Source: Flavobacterium suaedae (GTDB lineage Bacteria; Bacteroidota; Bacteroidia; Flavobacteriales; Flavobacteriaceae). Taken from it: a stretch of 64,000 nucleotides of DNA. Positions within the stretch are counted from its first letter, which is position 1; each line of letters begins with the position of its first letter. Positions 53,663-62,853 of the stretch are shown here, in pieces. The notes beneath the pieces are model-generated. The model ran no database searches. It had not been told where the DNA came from and saw nothing but the letters and a program-made list of their open reading frames with translations. Both the position numbers and the translations under genes were made by a program. The stretch is from positions 430,140 to 494,139 of the forward strand of contig NZ_BMJE01000001.1 of the NCBI RefSeq assembly GCF_014642915.1, in the 5' to 3' direction.

Positions 53663-54928
53663 TTATTCTCCTGATACATCAACAGTAGTTTCAGCAGCTA
53701 CTTTTTTGTATGTACCATTTTCTAATTTTTCTCTAATAGCTTCATAAGCCTCAAGTGTCAATTCTATATCTTCTGCCGTATGAGAAGCTGTAGGTATCAT
53801 TCTTAAAAGTATAATACCTTTTGGTATTACAGGGTACACCACTATAGAAAGGAATATACCGTAATTCTCTCTCAGGTCATTAACCATCGCCATAGCTTCA
53901 GGAATACTACCTTCAAGATACACAGGTGTTACACAAGTATTAGTATCACCTATATTAAAGCCTCTGCTTTTTAAACCATTTTGCAGTGCATTTACATTCT
54001 CCCAAAGTTTTGCTTTTATCTCAGGCATTGTCCTTAGCATTTCTAAACGCCTAAGAGCACCTTTTACCATAATCATTGGTAATGATTTAGCAAACATTTG
54101 AGAACGCAGGTTATACTTTAAAAAGTCAATAACATCTTTATCTGCCGCTACAAATGCACCTATACTTGCCATAGATTTTGCAAATGTAGAGAAGTAAACA
54201 TCTATACCGTCCTGGCATCCCTGCTCCTCTCCTGCTCCGGCACCTGTTTTACCAAGTGTACCAAAACCATGTGCATCATCTACTAAAAGTCTGAAGTTAT
54301 ACTTTTCTTTTAGTGCAATAATTTCTTTTAGTTTACCCTGCTGCCCACGCATACCAAACACACCTTCGGTAATAACCAATATACCGCCTCCGGTAGTTTC
54401 TGCTATGTTTACAGCACGTTCAAGGTTTTTTTCAAGGCTCTCTACATCATTATGCTTATAGGTAAAACGTTTACCCATGTGCAAACGTACACCGTCTATA
54501 ATACAAGCATGAGAATCTACATCATATACTATAACATCGTTTTTAGATACTAATGCGTCTATAATAGACACCATACCCTGATAACCAAAGTTTAATAAAT
54601 ACGCTGATTCTTTTTGTACAAATGAAGCTAGTTCATCTTGTAATTTTTCGTGCCAGGTAGTGTGTCCACTCATCATCCTTGCACCCATGGGGTAAGCCGC
54701 TCCATACTCTGCTGCTGCTTCCGCATCAACTTTTCTTACTTCAGGATGATTACCCAGACCTAAATAGTCATTAATGCTCCAGTTGATAACTTTCTTACCA
54801 TGAAACATCATTCTATTGGATAAAGGCCCTTCAAGTTTAGGGAAAACATAGTACCCCTCTGCCTGAGATGCCCATTTACCTAATGGTCCTTTATTTTTTT
54901 GTATTCTCTCAAATAAATCTTTTACCAT
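53663..54928 (-). CDS. Alpha-oxoamine synthase (SPT/KBL/possibly cysteate acyltransferase)
   Basis: The 421-residue PLP enzyme joins an acyl-CoA or acyl-ACP to an amino acid. Visible: NDYLGLGNHPEV near 53, DSHACIIDG with His 140 for PLP stacking, VDDAHGFGTLG near 217 (PLP N1 contact), and the Schiff-base Lys in FSTFAKSMASIGAF near 251. In flavobacteria a member of this family makes capnine, the sulfonolipid base (cysteate-fatty acyl transferase), needed for gliding. Relatives include serine palmitoyltransferase and glycine C-acetyltransferase. Which substrate applies cannot be settled by motifs; the capnine option is inferred from the taxon. It is a single gene. Confidence 0.85.
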   Translation of the reverse strand: MVKDLFERIQKNKGPLGKWASQAEGYYVFPKLEGPLSNRMMFHGKKVINWSINDYLGLGNHPEVRKVDAEAAAEYGAAYPMGARMMSGHTTWHEKLQDELASFVQKESAYLLNFGYQGMVSIIDALVSKNDVIVYDVDSHACIIDGVRLHMGKRFTYKHNDVESLEKNLERAVNIAETTGGGILVITEGVFGMRGQQGKLKEIIALKEKYNFRLLVDDAHGFGTLGKTGAGAGEEQGCQDGIDVYFSTFAKSMASIGAFVAADKDVIDFLKYNLRSQMFAKSLPMIMVKGALRRLEMLRTMPEIKAKLWENVNALQNGLKSRGFNIGDTNTCVTPVYLEGSIPEAMAMVNDLRENYGIFLSIVVYPVIPKGIILLRMIPTASHTAEDIELTLEAYEAIREKLENGTYKKVAAETTVDVSGE

Positions 54929-55158
54929 TATCTCTAAATTTTCTGTGTCATAAAAAACGCATCAAAAGTAGTTATTATATTGCTTTCATCATAATAATTT
55001 TTTAATGCAGCTAGTAACTAAATGGTCTTAGATTTGCAGAAACAGAGTATTTTAAATAAGTTATGCATACATAATTTTATCAAAAAATTACTTTAACATA
55101 ATTTTAATTAAAATATTTTTATAGTTTTACGCAGTTAACCAACCAAAAACTAAAAATA

Positions 55159-55494
55159 ATGGATGCACAAAAAGTGGACATGTATATAATGTCAAATTCA
55201 AAGTATTTCCAAAGCCATCAAATAAGCTACCTGAGAGAAAGACTTTTGTTATTAGATGAGGACAAATGGATGATGCTACAAACAGTAGATCTTAAAGACC
55301 CGACTACTATATTAATAGTATCTATACTTGCAGGATCGCTTGGTATAGATCGTTTCCTTATAGGTGATACAGGGCTTGGTGTAGGTAAACTTTTAACTTG
55401 TGGTGGGGCATATATATGGACTATTGTTGACTGGTTCCTTATACAGGATGCTACTCGCCAAAAGAACATGGAAAAGATACAGCAATTCCTATAG
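55159..55494 (+). CDS. TM2-domain membrane protein
   Basis: The 111-residue protein has a TM2 domain: two helices with the conserved GSLGIDRFLIGDTGLGVGKLLTCGG...DWFLI between them. A helical N-terminal region precedes it. The function is unknown. It is the first of four consecutive plus-strand genes, of which the next three also encode membrane or housekeeping proteins. Confidence 0.85.
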   Translation: MDAQKVDMYIMSNSKYFQSHQISYLRERLLLLDEDKWMMLQTVDLKDPTTILIVSILAGSLGIDRFLIGDTGLGVGKLLTCGGAYIWTIVDWFLIQDATRQKNMEKIQQFL

Positions 55495-55504
55495 TAAAAA
55501 GGTA

Positions 55505-55912
55505 ATGACAAAAAAAAGGCTATACCTAATACTTACTTTAGGATTAATAGCCGGATATAGCTGGCTGGCTTATAATTTATGGCAACAACATGCCGTAAAT
55601 AGTAAGCCGGTTTGTTTTTTTAAAAGAACTACAGGTATTCCATGCCCTTCCTGTGGTAATACCCGTTCTGTACTTGCTATAACTTCAGGAGATTTTTACG
55701 ATGCTGTTTTAATTAACCCCTTGGGTTATGTTATTGCTGCTATTTTAATTATATTTCCTTTTTGGCTTCTTTATGATGTAACTTTAAGAAAAGAGACCTT
55801 ATACAGGAGCTATTTACAGTTTGAAAAGGCTCTAGGCAAAAAAACTGTAGCTATACTACTTATTGTACTCATTTTATTAAACTGGATATGGAATATACAG
55901 AAGGGACTGTAA
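55505..55912 (+). CDS. DUF2752 membrane protein
   Basis: From the ATG at 55505 the protein has 135 residues; the frame running from 55400 is out of register with TM2. The DUF2752 signature CFFKRTTGIPCPSCGNTRSVLAITSGDFYDAVLINPLGYV is clear (near 35-75), flanked by two or three membrane helices. The function is unknown. It lies 10 bases after TM2, and the next gene overlaps it by 25 bases. Confidence 0.85.
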   Translation: MTKKRLYLILTLGLIAGYSWLAYNLWQQHAVNSKPVCFFKRTTGIPCPSCGNTRSVLAITSGDFYDAVLINPLGYVIAAILIIFPFWLLYDVTLRKETLYRSYLQFEKALGKKTVAILLIVLILLNWIWNIQKGL

Positions 55913-56346
55913 CTAAAGAAAAACAGGTAAGCATACACCCGTATGAATACGAACAGGCGTCAAACGGATACCTTATGGCTATAGTAGCCGTTATTGTAGG
56001 GGTGCCTTTACCTATAGTTAATGTATTAGCTTCATTAATTTACTATTTAAGCAATTTAAAATCGAGCTATTTTATAAAATGGCATAGCCTGCAAGCAGTA
56101 TTAGCACAACTTATTATAGTACCGTTTAACAGTATTGCATGGGGCTGGACTTTTGCTATAATGTGGCAAGACAGCAAAGTATCTGTGTTCTTTGTAATTT
56201 ATATTTTCTTTGTATTAATATTAAATATAGCCGAGTTTATTGCGGTTATTGCTACCTCTTCAAAAGTGCGTAATGGTGAAAATGTACGCTGGGCAGTTGT
56301 AGCTAATATTACAGATGCACTCTGTAAGCCAAATAACAAAAATTAA
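55888..56346 (+). CDS. DUF4870-like membrane protein
   Basis: The 152-residue protein has four hydrophobic segments and the pattern LASLIYYLSNLKSSYFIKWHSLQAVLAQ, similar to the DUF4870-type protein at 29387. It overlaps the DUF2752 gene by 25 bases. The function is unknown. Confidence 0.75.
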   Translation: MEYTEGTVTKEKQVSIHPYEYEQASNGYLMAIVAVIVGVPLPIVNVLASLIYYLSNLKSSYFIKWHSLQAVLAQLIIVPFNSIAWGWTFAIMWQDSKVSVFFVIYIFFVLILNIAEFIAVIATSSKVRNGENVRWAVVANITDALCKPNNKN

Positions 56347-56367
56347 CAAACCCATTATTTCTATTCA

Positions 56368-56949
56368 ATGAAACTTGTATTTGCCTCTAACAACAAAAAC
56401 AAAGTAAAAGAAATAAAGCATCAGCTACCGAGTAGTATTGAGATACTAACACTTGAAGATATTGGGTGTACCGAAGATATACCCGAAACAGCCGAAACGA
56501 TAGAAGGAAATGCAATTTTAAAAGCAAACTATATTACCGAAAAATATGGTTATAACTGTTTTGCTGACGATACAGGGCTTGAAGTAGAAGCACTAAACGG
56601 CGCTCCCGGTGTATATTCCGCACGATATGCAGGAGAAGAAAAAAACGCTGAAGCCAATATGGAAAAGCTTTTAAATGAACTTAGAGATAAAAGTAACCGT
56701 AATGCACAGTTTAAAACTGTAATAGCCTTAAACTTAAACGGAGAACAACTTTTATTTACAGGAATTGCCAAAGGCGAAATAACTGTAAACAAGCAGGGAA
56801 ATGAAGGTTTTGGCTATGACCCTATATTTAAACCGGAGGGCAAAAATATAACTTTTGCCGAGATTTCTCTTGAGGAAAAAACAAAGCTAAGCCACCGTGG
56901 CAAAGCCGTTACAGCATTAACACAATTTCTGAAAAATATAAATATCTGA
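56368..56949 (+). CDS. rdgB: RdgB/HAM1 non-canonical purine NTP pyrophosphatase
   Basis: The 193-residue enzyme removes (d)ITP and (d)XTP from the nucleotide pool. The opening [16 protein letters not shown] is the substrate-binding start of the family, with the metal-binding [25 protein letters not shown] near 70, and [13 protein letters not shown] and SHRGKA near the end. It ends the four-gene run. Confidence 0.93.
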   Translation: MKLVFASNNKNKVKEIKHQLPSSIEILTLEDIGCTEDIPETAETIEGNAILKANYITEKYGYNCFADDTGLEVEALNGAPGVYSARYAGEEKNAEANMEKLLNELRDKSNRNAQFKTVIALNLNGEQLLFTGIAKGEITVNKQGNEGFGYDPIFKPEGKNITFAEISLEEKTKLSHRGKAVTALTQFLKNINI

Positions 56950-57012
56950 TTTTCAAATTTTTAATTTAAAATAAAACTCGTACTGTTATTAGTATATCTC
57001 ACTAACAAACAG

Positions 57013-57020
57013 TACCTTTG
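57013..57020 (+). promoter_or_regulatory. -7 box for the DeaD-type helicase gene
   Basis: TACCTTTG fits TAnnTTTG exactly, 20 bases before the ATG at 57041. Confidence 0.6.
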
Positions 57021-57040
57021 CAGCTATTTTAAAAATATTT

Positions 57041-58780
57041 ATGAATAAATTTGAACAATTAGGATTGAATGAATCGCTGCTGAGGGCGATAAACGATCTA
57101 GGGTTTGAAAACCCGTCAGAAGTGCAGGAAAAGGCGATTCCCCTATTATTGGAAAAAGATACCGATATAGTTGCTCTTGCTCAAACAGGAACAGGTAAAA
57201 CAGCAGCTTTCGGTTTTCCGTTAATTCAAAAAATTGATGCTGATAACAGAAATACACAAGCCTTAATACTTTCTCCTACTCGCGAGCTTTGTCTGCAAAT
57301 TACAAACGAGATTAAACTTTACTCCAAATACATAAACGGTATTCGTACTGTTGCAGTATATGGTGGAGCAAGCATTACAGAACAAGCCAGAGAAATTAAA
57401 AAAGGAGCACAAATAATTGTAGCTACCCCGGGAAGAATGCAGGATATGCTTAATCGTAAAATGATTGACATATCTAAAATAAACTTTTGCGTTCTTGATG
57501 AGGCAGATGAAATGCTTAACATGGGCTTTTATGAGGATATAGTATCTATATTATCTACAACGCCTGATGAGAAAAACACATGGTTATTCTCTGCTACTAT
57601 GCCAAGAGAAGTAGCACGTATAGCAAAAGAATTTATGAGAAAACCACTTGAAATAACAGTGGGACACAAAAATTCAGGCTCTTCTACAGTCTCACATGAA
57701 TTTTACTTAGTTAACGGTCGTAACCGTTACGAGGCACTAAAAAGGCTTGCAGATGCAAACCCTGATATTTTCTCAGTAGTATTTTGTCGTACAAAACGTG
57801 ATACACAGGCTGTAGCCGAAAAACTTATTGGTGACGGTTATAATGCAGCAGCGCTACATGGTGACTTATCGCAGGCACAACGTGATGCGGTAATGAAATC
57901 ATTCAGAACACGCCAAATACAAATGCTTGTAGCTACTGATGTGGCAGCAAGAGGTATTGATGTTGATGATATTACACACGTAATTAATTACCAGTTACCT
58001 GATGAAATAGAAACCTATAACCACCGTAGTGGCCGTACAGGACGTGCAGGTAAATCAGGTACATCTATCGTAATTGTTACTAAAAGTGAGTTACGCAAAA
58101 TATCTACTATAGAGAAGATTATCAAACAAAAGTTTGAAGAAAAATCTATCCCTTCAGGTATGGAAATTTGCGAAATACAACTTTTCCACCTTGCGAATAA
58201 AATAAAAGATGTAGAAGTAGATCACGAAATAGACTCTTACCTTCCTGCTATATATGAGGTAATGAAAGACCTTACCAAGGAAGAAGTTATCAAAAAAATG
58301 GTGTCAGTAGAGTTTAACAGGTTTATTAACTACTACAAAAAGAATCAAGACCTTAATACGCCATCTGCTGACAGAGGCAGCCATGCAATACCTACAGACG
58401 GTAACGTACGTTTCTTTATAAACATTGGTTCACGAGATAATTTCGACTGGATGAGCCTTAAAGATTTCCTTAGAGATACTTTAGGTCTTGGTCGTGATGA
58501 TGTATTTAAAGTTGACGTAAAAGAAGGATTCTCATTCTTTAATACAGAAGCCGGTAACTTATCATTAGTTATGGATACGTTAAACAGTATGCACTTAGAA
58601 GGCAGAAAAATTAACGTAGAAATCTCTAAAAATGATGGTGGAGGAAGCAACAGCCGTCGCAGAGACCATAACGGAAGAAATAAAAGAAGCGGTAAGTTCG
58701 AAAACTCTTCCAGCTCAAACTCCAGAAAAGGAAACTTTAATAAAGGAGGGGGCAGCGGAAGAAGATCCAGAAGAAGTTAA
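57041..58780 (+). CDS. DeaD/CsdA-type DEAD-box RNA helicase
   Basis: The 579-residue protein has all motifs: AQTGTGKT, PTRELC, TPGR, motif II DEAD in VLDEADEMLNMGF, SAT in FSATMPRE, VATDVAARGIDVDD, HRSGRTGRAGKSG. After the helicase core (to about 370) there is a DbpA-like RNA-binding domain (VRFFINIGSRDNFDWMSLKDFLRDTL near 460) and a Ser/Arg/Gly/Asn-rich basic tail. It should act in ribosome assembly and cold adaptation. It differs from the helicase at 23737, which has DEFD and no such C-terminal domain. Confidence 0.92.
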   Translation: MNKFEQLGLNESLLRAINDLGFENPSEVQEKAIPLLLEKDTDIVALAQTGTGKTAAFGFPLIQKIDADNRNTQALILSPTRELCLQITNEIKLYSKYINGIRTVAVYGGASITEQAREIKKGAQIIVATPGRMQDMLNRKMIDISKINFCVLDEADEMLNMGFYEDIVSILSTTPDEKNTWLFSATMPREVARIAKEFMRKPLEITVGHKNSGSSTVSHEFYLVNGRNRYEALKRLADANPDIFSVVFCRTKRDTQAVAEKLIGDGYNAAALHGDLSQAQRDAVMKSFRTRQIQMLVATDVAARGIDVDDITHVINYQLPDEIETYNHRSGRTGRAGKSGTSIVIVTKSELRKISTIEKIIKQKFEEKSIPSGMEICEIQLFHLANKIKDVEVDHEIDSYLPAIYEVMKDLTKEEVIKKMVSVEFNRFINYYKKNQDLNTPSADRGSHAIPTDGNVRFFINIGSRDNFDWMSLKDFLRDTLGLGRDDVFKVDVKEGFSFFNTEAGNLSLVMDTLNSMHLEGRKINVEISKNDGGGSNSRRRDHNGRNKRSGKFENSSSSNSRKGNFNKGGGSGRRSRRS

Positions 58781-58834
58781 AAGAAATATTTTTACTTAAT
58801 TATACACTAACTACAAAATATCGCGTTTGTTTAT

Positions 58835-58842
58835 TACTTTTA
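58835..58842 (+). promoter_or_regulatory. Candidate -7 box for the CarboxypepD_reg-like gene
   Basis: TACTTTTA is one base from TAnnTTTG and lies 17 bases before the ATG at 58860. Confidence 0.4.
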
Positions 58843-58859
58843 CAACATATAGAGATTCG

Positions 58860-59618
58860 ATGAGATATTTTGTAGTTTTTTTATTTTTATTTATTTCCGT
58901 TAGCGGTTTAGCACAAACAACTGTTTCGGGTATTATTATTAATGATGGTACAATGCGCCCTGCGGCTAATATCAGCATTATTAATATTAACACCGTAAAA
59001 GGTACTGTTACCGATGCTAAAGGACAATTTACCATAGAAGCAAAAGCAAACGATACCCTGCATATTTCGCAAACAGGTTATCAGGCAATAAAAGTAAGGG
59101 TAACAAACGACTGGATAAATAATGCTACCGTTACCAAAATTCCGCTTACAGAAAGAGCTTATACACTGGAAGAAGTTGTAATTAACAAATACAACCTTAC
59201 CGGTTATCTTCAAATAGACTCAAAATTAGCTCCTATTGAGGAGAATAATTACCGTTATGGTATTGCAGGACTTAATTATGGCTACGAGGGCGGAGAGTAC
59301 TCCCCCAGTGCTTTTAAACGTATTGTTAGCTCAGTACTAAACCCTGCCGATTTACTGCATAATATTTTTGGTAAAAAACCTGCCGAAATGCGCCGTTTAA
59401 GGCAAATGAAAAAAGATGATACAGTAAGAAACCTGTTAGCATCTAAATTTGACCGCGAAACACTGTCTGCATTATTAGGTGTATCAAAAGATGAAATTGC
59501 TGAAATATTAGAGCGTTGTAACTACTCCGAAGCATTTATTACCACTGCTAATGACTTACAGATAATGGATGCGATAAGTAGCTGTTATGAAGAATATAAA
59601 GTTTTAAACAGAGATTAA
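58860..59618 (+). CDS. Secreted CarboxypepD_reg-like (beta-sandwich) protein
   Basis: From the ATG at 58860 the protein has 252 residues with a signal peptide (MRYFVVFLFLFISVSGLAQ). The first domain matches the carboxypeptidase-regulatory-like fold: TVSGIIINDGTMRPAANISIININTVKGTVTDAKGQFTIEAKANDTLHISQTGYQ. This beta sandwich also forms the N-terminus of many TonB-dependent receptors, but no plug or barrel follows. The C-terminal half is helical and charged. It may be a periplasmic accessory protein. Confidence 0.8.
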   Translation: MRYFVVFLFLFISVSGLAQTTVSGIIINDGTMRPAANISIININTVKGTVTDAKGQFTIEAKANDTLHISQTGYQAIKVRVTNDWINNATVTKIPLTERAYTLEEVVINKYNLTGYLQIDSKLAPIEENNYRYGIAGLNYGYEGGEYSPSAFKRIVSSVLNPADLLHNIFGKKPAEMRRLRQMKKDDTVRNLLASKFDRETLSALLGVSKDEIAEILERCNYSEAFITTANDLQIMDAISSCYEEYKVLNRD

Positions 59619-59627
59619 AGAATTTTA

Positions 59628-60299
59628 TTATTCCTGATTAGCCTCAATATATTTTCGCTTTATATAATCAATATCTTTAATTGATTTCTCAGCCCAGTCA
59701 ATACGCTTTTGCAGTAACTCTTCATCAGTTAACTTCCAATCAATATCTGATTTTCTTAGCTTACTTGTTATATACTGCATTACAATAGCTGCCGATGTAG
59801 ATATATTAAGACTTTCAGTAAAACCTACCATTGGTATTTTAATAAAACTATCTGCCTGATCTAATACCTCTTGCGATAGCCCTGTTTTTTCAGTCCCGAA
59901 AAACAACGCTGCGGGTTTCGTTATATCAAATTCATCAAGATAACACGAGTCAATATGCGGTGAAGTAGCTATAATTTTATACCCTTCCCCTCTTAACTTA
60001 TGTATACATGATGCTGTAGAAGCATGCCGGTTAATATCAACCCACTTTTGTGCGCCTAAAGCTATTTCCTTATCTATATCTTTACCAAATTTTTCTTCTA
60101 TTACATTAAGTTCCTGTATACCAAAAACATCGCAGGTACGCATTACCGCACTGGTATTATGCAACTGAAAAACATCTTCTACAGCTACTGTAAAATGTTT
60201 TGTTCGGTTTTGTAATACCTTTAAAAAAGTCTCTTTTCTGTTTTCTGTAATAAAGCCTTCCAGATGTTGAAGGTAGTCTGCACCAAAAGTGTTTTTCAT
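59628..60299 (-). CDS. trmH: tRNA/rRNA 2'-O-methyltransferase, TrmH type
   Basis: The 223-residue SPOUT methyltransferase has LHNTSAVMRTCDVFGIQEL (motif 1, Asn and Arg near 47-55), PAALFFGTEKTGLSQEV near 130 and the motif 3 knot IPMVGFTESLNISTSAAIVMQ near 156. The order and spacing match TrmH, which makes Gm18 in tRNA. It uses SAM and works as a dimer. It is divergent from the ECF sigma gene. Confidence 0.85.
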   Translation of the reverse strand: MKNTFGADYLQHLEGFITENRKETFLKVLQNRTKHFTVAVEDVFQLHNTSAVMRTCDVFGIQELNVIEEKFGKDIDKEIALGAQKWVDINRHASTASCIHKLRGEGYKIIATSPHIDSCYLDEFDITKPAALFFGTEKTGLSQEVLDQADSFIKIPMVGFTESLNISTSAAIVMQYITSKLRKSDIDWKLTDEELLQKRIDWAEKSIKDIDYIKRKYIEANQE

Positions 60300-60354
60300 T
60301 AATCGTTAAAATGTTAAAAATCTTTTACTAAATTAGGCGTATCAAATTGAACTT

Positions 60355-60885
60355 ATGACACAGGAAGAACTATTAGAGCAAATTTACAAAAAAGACAGTA
60401 AAGCCTTTACCTTGCTATACGACATGTACTCCAAAAGTTTGTATGGGGTAATATACAACCTGCTAAAGGATAAAGAAGAAAGCGAAGATGTATTGCAAGA
60501 GGTATTTGTAAAAATCTGGAAAAATCTTGATACTTACAATGACAAAAAAGGCAGGTTTTTTACCTGGATTCTTAATATTGCTCGCAATGCATCTATAGAC
60601 AGGTTGCGCTCTAAAAGCCATAATAACAGTAAGAAAAACTTATCTTCAGACAATTTCGTACATATTCTCGACCACAATACCTCAACCACGAATAAGATAG
60701 ACGCTATCGGGATAAAACAATTTATCCAAAAACTGAAACCTAAATGTATTCGTATAATCGATTTGCTGTTCTTTAAAGGCTACACACAAAAAGAAGCCTC
60801 CGAAGAACTGGATATACCTTTGGGTACAGTAAAAACACAAAACAGAAATTGTATTAAAGAATTAAGGAACATTTTACAAGCGTAA
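60355..60885 (+). CDS. ECF-type RNA polymerase sigma factor
   Basis: The 176-residue protein has region 2 (LLYDMYSKSLYGVIYNLLKDKEESEDVLQEVFVKIWKNLDTYNDKKGRFFTWILNIARNASIDRLRSK) and region 4 (LKPKCIRIIDLLFFKGYTQKEASEELDIPLGTVKTQNRNCIKELR). Its stop overlaps the start of the following anti-sigma gene by one base (TAATGG), so they are co-translated, as is normal for such pairs. Confidence 0.93.
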   Translation: MTQEELLEQIYKKDSKAFTLLYDMYSKSLYGVIYNLLKDKEESEDVLQEVFVKIWKNLDTYNDKKGRFFTWILNIARNASIDRLRSKSHNNSKKNLSSDNFVHILDHNTSTTNKIDAIGIKQFIQKLKPKCIRIIDLLFFKGYTQKEASEELDIPLGTVKTQNRNCIKELRNILQA

Positions 60886-61676
60886 TGGAGAAAGAAGAAC
60901 TAATAGAATCAGGAACACTGGAATTGTTTGTTTTCGGGTTGCTAACCGAGGAAGAGAATATTGCGGTACAGGAAATGGCACAAAAACACCCCGAAGTACA
61001 AGCAGAAATACTATCTATAGAACAGGCAGTTATAAACCTGTCATATAGTATATCACCAAAACTTTCGGCAGAAAACTACCATAAAATAAAACAAATATTA
61101 CTTGAGCGACAAGGTGGCGAAGTAGTACAAATACAACCTAAAAAATCTGTATCGCCATACCTTGGTTGGGCAGCAGCCGTTATACTTATGTTTGGTATAG
61201 GTATACAGTATTACAAGTATAACGAAGTTAAAGACGAAGCCAAAAAAGTGGTTATTGAAAGAAATAAGTATGAGCAAATGCTTGCCGATGCACAAAAGCA
61301 AAACACCCAAACAGAAGAGGCACTGGCAATAGTTCGCGATAAAGCAGACCAAACCATAACACTGGAAGGACAACAAGTAGCCCCCGATGCTAAAGCAAAA
61401 ATATACTTAAACAAAGCCGATAACGAAACTTATGTTGATATTGCAGGACTGCCTACTCCACCCGAAGGAAAAGTATACCAAGTATGGGCACTTAAACTTA
61501 GTCCCCTTACCCCAACCAGTATAGGTGTACTTGATACTGATAATATAGCCGACACAAAAGGTATTTATAAAGTAGACTCTTTTGAAGGGGCTGAAGCCTT
61601 TGGTATTACGCTTGAACCGGAAGGTGGTAGCGATTCGCCTACCCTTGAACAACTTTACACACTGGGAAAAGTATAA
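60885..61676 (+). CDS. Anti-sigma factor, RskA family
   Basis: The 263-residue protein starts with a short cytosolic anti-sigma region (ESGTLELFVFGLLTEEENIAVQEMAQKHPEV) that binds the sigma factor. One membrane helix (LGWAAAVILMFGIGIQYY near 85-103), a coiled coil, and a periplasmic RskA-type C-terminal domain follow (DNETYVDIAGLPTPPEGKVYQVWALKLSPLTP, then FGITLEPEGGSDSPT). It holds the sigma factor at 60355 inactive at the membrane until a signal triggers release. Confidence 0.9.
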   Translation: MEKEELIESGTLELFVFGLLTEEENIAVQEMAQKHPEVQAEILSIEQAVINLSYSISPKLSAENYHKIKQILLERQGGEVVQIQPKKSVSPYLGWAAAVILMFGIGIQYYKYNEVKDEAKKVVIERNKYEQMLADAQKQNTQTEEALAIVRDKADQTITLEGQQVAPDAKAKIYLNKADNETYVDIAGLPTPPEGKVYQVWALKLSPLTPTSIGVLDTDNIADTKGIYKVDSFEGAEAFGITLEPEGGSDSPTLEQLYTLGKV

Positions 61677-61680
61677 CTAA

Positions 61681-62853
61681 ATGAAAAAGAAACTGGTAGT
61701 ACTTTCCGGAGCCGGAGTGAGTGCCGAAAGTGGTATTAAAACCTTTCGCGATGCTGACGGGCTTTGGGAAGGACACGATGTTATGGAAGTGGCAACACCC
61801 GAAGGTTTTCGTAAAAACCCTGCGTTGGTACTGGATTTTTATAACCAAAGGCGTAAACAGCTTTTAGAAGTACAGCCCAACAAAGCGCATAAAATAATAG
61901 CGGAACTGGAAAGCCATTTTGATGTTACGGTTATTACCCAAAATGTAGACGACCTGCACGAACGTGGTGGCAGTACTAATGTAGTACACCTGCATGGCGA
62001 ACTGTTAAAGGCGCGCTGTACTGTATGCGAAACAGAGATACTGAACTGGCAAGACGATATTTTACAAGGCACACTACACCCTGTTACACAAAAACAGCTA
62101 CGCCCGCATATAGTATGGTTTGGTGAGGCGGTACCCGCTATTGAAAAAGCCATGAAAATAGTAGAACAAGCTGATTATATGATAGTAATAGGCACCAGTA
62201 TGCAGGTATACCCTGCAGCAGGGCTTGTAGACTATGCTAAACCCGATACCCCTATTTATTACATAGACCCGAAACCGGCACAAATCCCGCACTTACCAAA
62301 CCCATTAGAGGTATTTCCGTTAACGGCTAGTGAGGGGATAGAGGTAGTAAAAGGAAAACTGATGTCGTTTACTGCTTTTTTCCCTCTGATAAAGAATAAC
62401 TTAAAAGATAAACTTGAACTTGATAAAGACTATCTTTTTGGTTACACCTACTTCGATGGTTTAACTCATAGATTGCTCAATATTGACCTTTTTGTAAATC
62501 TCTTATATGAATATGAGATAAAAATGAGCTTTCGTAATGAAGATAATAAGGAGAAAACTCATATTTCTTCCGGAAACTTTCCTGAGCATCTAAAAAGTAT
62601 GCTTGACAATATTTTAAACAATCAGAGTTTTCAAACAAAAGAAGAATACAACGGAGATTTTTGCGCTACTGATTTATCTCTTGAAAACTATTATTTTAAT
62701 ATAAATGGCAGAAAAGCAAGTTCTTTCATATATGGTTTAATAACTAATCAAAAAGAGTATTTTACAAGTGAAAACGAGCAGACTTTATTTGAATTCCACA
62801 CCTCAATAAAAGACTGGACTAAAAAGATTTTTGAAGAATTGACAAATACATAA
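61681..62853 (+). CDS. Sirtuin (Sir2, class III type) with unusual C-terminal extension
   Basis: The 390-residue protein has a normal Sir2 core (about 1-228): SGAGVSAESGIKTFRDADGLW for NAD binding, the desuccinylase-type FYNQRRK (Tyr and Arg three apart, near 53-58), TQNVDDLHERGG, the catalytic His in VVHLHGELLKA near 105, RPHIVWFGEAVP near 141 and GTSMQVYPAA near 171. The zinc loop has CTVC but the second Cys pair is missing. After TASEGIEVVKGKL a 160-residue extension follows (LMSFTAFFPLIKNNLKDK...KKIFEELTNT). It has no motif I recognise and its DNA is clearly more A+T-rich. It overlaps the next gene by one base (TAATG). Confidence 0.8.
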   Translation: MKKKLVVLSGAGVSAESGIKTFRDADGLWEGHDVMEVATPEGFRKNPALVLDFYNQRRKQLLEVQPNKAHKIIAELESHFDVTVITQNVDDLHERGGSTNVVHLHGELLKARCTVCETEILNWQDDILQGTLHPVTQKQLRPHIVWFGEAVPAIEKAMKIVEQADYMIVIGTSMQVYPAAGLVDYAKPDTPIYYIDPKPAQIPHLPNPLEVFPLTASEGIEVVKGKLMSFTAFFPLIKNNLKDKLELDKDYLFGYTYFDGLTHRLLNIDLFVNLLYEYEIKMSFRNEDNKEKTHISSGNFPEHLKSMLDNILNNQSFQTKEEYNGDFCATDLSLENYYFNINGRKASSFIYGLITNQKEYFTSENEQTLFEFHTSIKDWTKKIFEELTNT

